This document shows, in pieces, positions 61,158-64,000 of a stretch of DNA of 64,000 bases (position 1 is its first letter; each line of letters starts with the position of its first letter). Both the position numbers and the translations under genes were made by a program. The stretch spans positions 1 to 64,000 of the forward strand of contig CAJXUQ010000018.1 in NCBI GenBank assembly GCA_913061145.1. Reading direction: 5' to 3'. Origin of the DNA: an uncultured Haliea sp. Lineage in GTDB: Bacteria > Pseudomonadota > Gammaproteobacteria > Pseudomonadales > Halieaceae. Below the pieces are notes generated by a model, which was given only the letters and a program-made list of their open reading frames with translations, had not been told where the DNA came from and ran no database searches.

Positions 61158-63338
61158 TCAGAACCGGAATCGCAACTCAGCGCCATAGGTACGGGGAGCA
61201 ATGAGGGCATAGTGGTAGAGAGGGAATACAAATGAGCTGGCCCCAAACAGGTTGTTCACGTTGTCGTCATCAGTAAGGTTCCGACCCCACAACGTCACTT
61301 GCCAGCTATCATCACCACCAGAAATGCCGAGCCTGGCGTTAACAATGCCCTGACTGTCTGCAGTAAAGAACGGATCATTATTGGGCTGCAGGAAAAAGTC
61401 ATCCTGATAGGCGTAGTCTACGCGCAGGCTTCCCTGCAGATAGTCGCTAAAGTTCCATTCTGTCTGCACACCGAGGCTGGCAGTCCATTCAGGCGCACGC
61501 GTTAATTTATTGCCACTGTAATCCGTGTTCGCGTCGAGCACATACTCATCATACTCAGCATCCGCATAACCCAGTGCTCCGTAGACTGTCCAACGCTCCA
61601 GAGGCACCCACTCGAAGTCGACTTCAAAGCCATCACTGACCGCCTCACCTGCGTTGCTCTGCTGGAAGCCCGACCCAGCGACAAAGCGGCTTTCCTGTTT
61701 ATCTTTGTACTCCATATGGAATACCGCGACATTTACCCGCAGCGTATTGTCGAGCATGGTGGACTTCAAGCCGAGCTCGTAGGCATCCAGTGTTTCAGCA
61801 TCAAAACTGACCAGAGAGGCCGTTGTACTAACACCATTGTTGAACCCGCCCGCTTTATACCCGCTTGCGTAGCTGGCATAGGCCAGGATGTTTTCGCTTG
61901 GCTGCCAGTTAAGGCTGACCGTGGATGTCAACTCACCGTCGTCCTGATCATCCTGCAAAACAAAGTTCGAGAAGCCAACGGCTCCAGCGAGAGGGTCAGC
62001 CTTTTGCTCGTAATCGAGGCTCTTGTCGTCCTCTGAATAACGCAAGCCAGCAGTCACGCTCCACTGATCGGTGAGATCGTAGGTCGCATTGCCGAAGAAT
62101 GACAGGCTATCGGTTTCAATCGAAGAGGTGGCGTTGATATCAACACCGTTCGGTAAACCGGGGCTGATATCCGATGGCCGCAAGCCGCTACCAATAAGGT
62201 CAGTCAGACCAAAGAAGGCGAAGATGGTATCACTGCCGCTCAGCGACTGAGTGAACACATCAAATTCCTGATGGTAGAAATAGGCTCCAACAACCCAGTT
62301 AAGACGGGCGTCAGCGTTACTTTCCAAACGGAACTCCTGGCTCCAGGACTCCATATCGCGCGTATCAATACCCGTCAGGTCATCCAGGGGGGTCCAATCC
62401 GAATCCTGCTTGTAATCCTCCTCCAAGGACTGCATCGACGTGACAGAGGTGAGGGTGACGTTGTCAAAGTCATAGTTCACGTGCAGCGCATACATGCTGT
62501 CTTCAACGTCTTCAAAACCAGGGTCCGGGATACTGACGTCATAGGTCTTTTCAAGAGGTTCTCCCTGGAAGCGTGTTATGTAGGCATTGCCTCTGCCCTC
62601 GCTCTTCCGGTAGCTGGCGGTAAGCAGTACGTCCATTCGCTCGTTGATTGTCCACAACAGCTGTCCACGGCTGGTGGTATAGTCGAGGTTGTTCACGGTG
62701 CCGCCAAAGCTGTTGTCAAGAAAGCCATCGCGCTCAGTGTCCACAACTGAGAGCTTCGCAGCCAGGCTATCCGTCAACGGCATACTGATCAGGCCGCCCA
62801 TGCGAGTATAGTTATAATCACCTACATCCAGCAGCACCATGCCCTCGAGCTCTGTCCCCGGACGCTTGGTGGTGATATTGATTGCGCCAACGGTGGTATT
62901 GCGTCCGAACAGGGTTCCCTGAGGACCTTTCAGAACCTCTACCCGTTCAATATCCAGCAAATCGCTATTGAAGCCCGAGTCTCGGCCGATATACACCTCA
63001 TCGATATAGACACCTACGGCAGGGTCATTGCCTAGGCCGCCGCCGGAGGAAATGCCACGCAGTGTGATATTGGTAAATTTGTTGCTCAAAGGTTCCAGAT
63101 AGCTCATGTTTGGAACCAACTGGGTAATGTCTTGTAGACGCACCAGCCCTGCTTCGGCAATATCCTTCGCCGTAAGCGCGCTGATGGCAATGGGTACTTG
63201 CTGCAGATTTTCCTGGCGCTTGCGCGCTGTCACCACGACTTCCTCCAGCTCCTGGCTGAAGCCAGGTTCGCTGGTGAGTGCAACACTCAACCCGAGGGTC
63301 GACACGGCGGCTACTTTCAGTGACAAAGTCCTAATCAT
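61158..63338 (-). CDS. TonB-dependent outer-membrane receptor (second)
   Basis: 726 residues with a signal peptide (VAAVSTLGLSVALTSEPGFS). The TonB-box-like LEEVVVTARKRQ is followed by a plug with LKGPQGTLFGRNT and by an OMP barrel ending in LRFRF. GGGAG is seven bases ahead of the ATG. Its promoter carries two tandem TGAAC-N3-GTTCA operators, so it is controlled by the TetR protein encoded just upstream. First gene of an operon with pepN, the serine hydrolase, the small ORF and the asparaginase-like gene. The coding stretch is visibly less GC-rich than the neighbouring 33-45 kb region. A peptide or amide substrate is proposed from its partners, not from the receptor. Confidence 0.93.
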   Translation of the reverse strand: MIRTLSLKVAAVSTLGLSVALTSEPGFSQELEEVVVTARKRQENLQQVPIAISALTAKDIAEAGLVRLQDITQLVPNMSYLEPLSNKFTNITLRGISSGGGLGNDPAVGVYIDEVYIGRDSGFNSDLLDIERVEVLKGPQGTLFGRNTTVGAINITTKRPGTELEGMVLLDVGDYNYTRMGGLISMPLTDSLAAKLSVVDTERDGFLDNSFGGTVNNLDYTTSRGQLLWTINERMDVLLTASYRKSEGRGNAYITRFQGEPLEKTYDVSIPDPGFEDVEDSMYALHVNYDFDNVTLTSVTSMQSLEEDYKQDSDWTPLDDLTGIDTRDMESWSQEFRLESNADARLNWVVGAYFYHQEFDVFTQSLSGSDTIFAFFGLTDLIGSGLRPSDISPGLPNGVDINATSSIETDSLSFFGNATYDLTDQWSVTAGLRYSEDDKSLDYEQKADPLAGAVGFSNFVLQDDQDDGELTSTVSLNWQPSENILAYASYASGYKAGGFNNGVSTTASLVSFDAETLDAYELGLKSTMLDNTLRVNVAVFHMEYKDKQESRFVAGSGFQQSNAGEAVSDGFEVDFEWVPLERWTVYGALGYADAEYDEYVLDANTDYSGNKLTRAPEWTASLGVQTEWNFSDYLQGSLRVDYAYQDDFFLQPNNDPFFTADSQGIVNARLGISGGDDSWQVTLWGRNLTDDDNVNNLFGASSFVFPLYHYALIAPRTYGAELRFRF

Positions 63339-63367
63339 ATTCGACTCCCGGCTCGTAGGCAGTTAAA

Positions 63368-63395
63368 TGAACAGTGTTCATATGAACAGCGTTCA
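63368..63395. promoter_or_regulatory. Tandem TetR-type operators upstream of the second TonB receptor
   Basis: TGAACAGTGTTCA (63368-63380) and TGAACAGCGTTCA (63383-63395) have centres 15 bp apart; together with flanking TTAAA/TTTAA they form a longer near-palindrome of about 38 bp. The first is identical to the operator at 55642-55654. They lie between the promoter's -10 box and the ATG at 63338. Confidence 0.75.
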
Positions 63396-63424
63396 TTTAA
63401 ACTACAAGATTCAGGATTCGTCAA
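63396..63424 (-). promoter_or_regulatory. Promoter of TonB receptor-pepN operon
   Basis: Minus-strand TTGACG (63419-63424), 17-bp spacer, TTTAAA (63396-63401). The -35 starts four bases beyond the TetR gene's stop codon, so the receptor is transcribed independently of the regulator. The tandem operators directly follow the -10, which fits repression by steric block. Confidence 0.55.
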
Positions 63425-63427
63425 GAT

Positions 63428-64000
63428 CTATTTTGGTGCTCCGGCTAATGCGCCTCGCAGACAAACATCCATCAGCACGTCCGCGAGAGCATCGACACCG
63501 ATCTCCGGGGTATCACCCACGGTCACCATGCCATCAAGCATCTGCATTGCTGCGCCGTGGCAGAGCGACCAGACGGCTAGCGCATAAGGATAATGAATAG
63601 CCGATTTCGAAGGGTCATAAGAGCCACTGCCATACCACCATTCCACTGACACCCTGAAACTGGTGTCACCGGCCTCGCCGACTTCGGGAAGTGCCCGGTA
63701 ACTAAGCACGGAGCGACTGAACATCAGTCGATAGAGACTGGGGTTTCTCGCGGCAAAATGCAGATATTCACGGGTGAGTTGGCGCAGACAAGCTTCAGGA
63801 TCGGCGATTGTCTCGTAGGCCGCACGCTCGAGTGCCTCGAGCTGACGATAACCATCGGCAGCTATCGCCGCCAAAAGCTCGTCGAGGTTCTTAAAGTGAT
63901 TGTATATTGCCGAGGGCGCGACCCCCACCTCCCTCGCCACACGACGCAGGCTTAGCGCGCTGAGCTCCTCGTTTTGCAGCAATTTCTGCGCGGTCTTGAG
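63428..64000 (-). CDS. TetR-family transcriptional regulator (5' end outside window)
   Basis: At least 190 residues; translation is open to the window edge and the N-terminal start is missing (the visible part begins LKTAQKLLQNEELSALSLRRV). The helix-turn-helix is complete: LSLRRVAREVGVAPSAIYNHFKNLDELLAAI, the TetR signature. The C-terminal ligand domain follows (about 50-190) with GEAGDTSFRVSVEWWY. It ends 89 bases ahead of the TonB receptor. The two palindromes in that gap and the same one at 55.6 kb are its likely sites, making this regulator the switch of the whole locus. The inducing ligand is probably a peptide-derived or acyl-CoA intermediate. Confidence 0.9.
   Translation of the reverse strand, partial: LKTAQKLLQNEELSALSLRRVAREVGVAPSAIYNHFKNLDELLAAIAADGYRQLEALERAAYETIADPEACLRQLTREYLHFAARNPSLYRLMFSRSVLSYRALPEVGEAGDTSFRVSVEWWYGSGSYDPSKSAIHYPYALAVWSLCHGAAMQMLDGMVTVGDTPEIGVDALADVLMDVCLRGALAGAPK

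Noticed and set aside
1-64000. CRISPR arrays, tRNA, rRNA, replication origin
   Set aside because: No regularly spaced repeats, no tRNA-like cloverleaf with CCA-side motifs and no rRNA stretches were noticed on reading through the window.

Overview
The window is a GC-rich, densely coded bacterial chromosome segment. Two TonB-dependent receptors, many CoA-linked and redox catabolic enzymes, a wax-ester-synthase-type acyltransferase, a PQQ quinoprotein with a haem c motif and steroid-type oxygenase/dehydrogenase genes suggest an aerobic, probably marine gammaproteobacterium (a Halieaceae/Spongiibacteraceae-like lineage is my guess; no rRNA or marker gene is present to confirm it). I found no tRNA, rRNA, CRISPR array or complete insertion sequence.

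Layout. 1-3.5 kb: two short direct repeats that look like the end of a mobile element, an orphan succinate dehydrogenase iron-sulfur subunit and a YHS/heavy-metal-binding copper-type P-ATPase. 3.5-5.7 kb: a MarR-enoyl-CoA hydratase-SDR operon with a promoter/operator I can place. 5.8-13.4 kb: envelope genes (SIMPL protein, von Willebrand A protein, two DUF4398-type lipoproteins, BrkB-like membrane protein) and an alpha/beta-hydrolase fused to a cyclophilin domain. 13.5-20.6 kb (+): a VOC protein, TonB receptor, SnoaL-like protein, hotdog thioesterase, PQQ dehydrogenase with inserted haem c motif, and DUF2855 protein. 20.6-26.1 kb (-): a five-gene operon with 3-ketosteroid-dehydrogenase-like and 9-alpha-hydroxylase-like (Rieske) proteins, a metallo-beta-lactamase-fold protein, an SDR and a second SnoaL-like protein; with the facing genes this reads as a steroid/terpenoid-type catabolic island. 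26.2-32.8 kb: an HD-GYP response regulator followed by an 1842-residue hybrid histidine kinase. 32.9-36.3 kb: WS/DGAT acyltransferase, epimerase and lipase-like hydrolase. 36.4-43.9 kb: AzlCD, a BASS-type transporter, a TrmA/RlmD-type methyltransferase, a PepSY/PhoPQ-type signalling operon, a DUF533 protein and an ECF-permease-like membrane protein.

The most interesting part is 43.9-64 kb. A minus-strand operon (CoA ligase, class III aminotransferase resembling beta-amino-acid transaminases, thiolase, P1/DmpA peptidase, ornithine-cyclodeaminase-like protein, aminotransferase, M81/MlrC-like peptidase), an amidase-aminotransferase unit, and a second operon (TonB receptor, PepN-type aminopeptidase, beta-lactamase-fold hydrolase, a 33-residue ORF, a one-domain asparaginase-like protein) lie next to a TetR regulator. 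The same 13-bp palindrome TGAACAGTGTTCA occurs in the TonB promoter and in the divergent ligase/serine-hydrolase promoter, which suggests one TetR regulon. I propose that it takes up and dismantles a peptide or amide containing beta-amino acids: release of the beta-amino acid, transamination to a beta-keto acid, CoA activation, thiolytic cleavage. This is inference from family membership, gene order and shared operator sites; the substrate is unknown.
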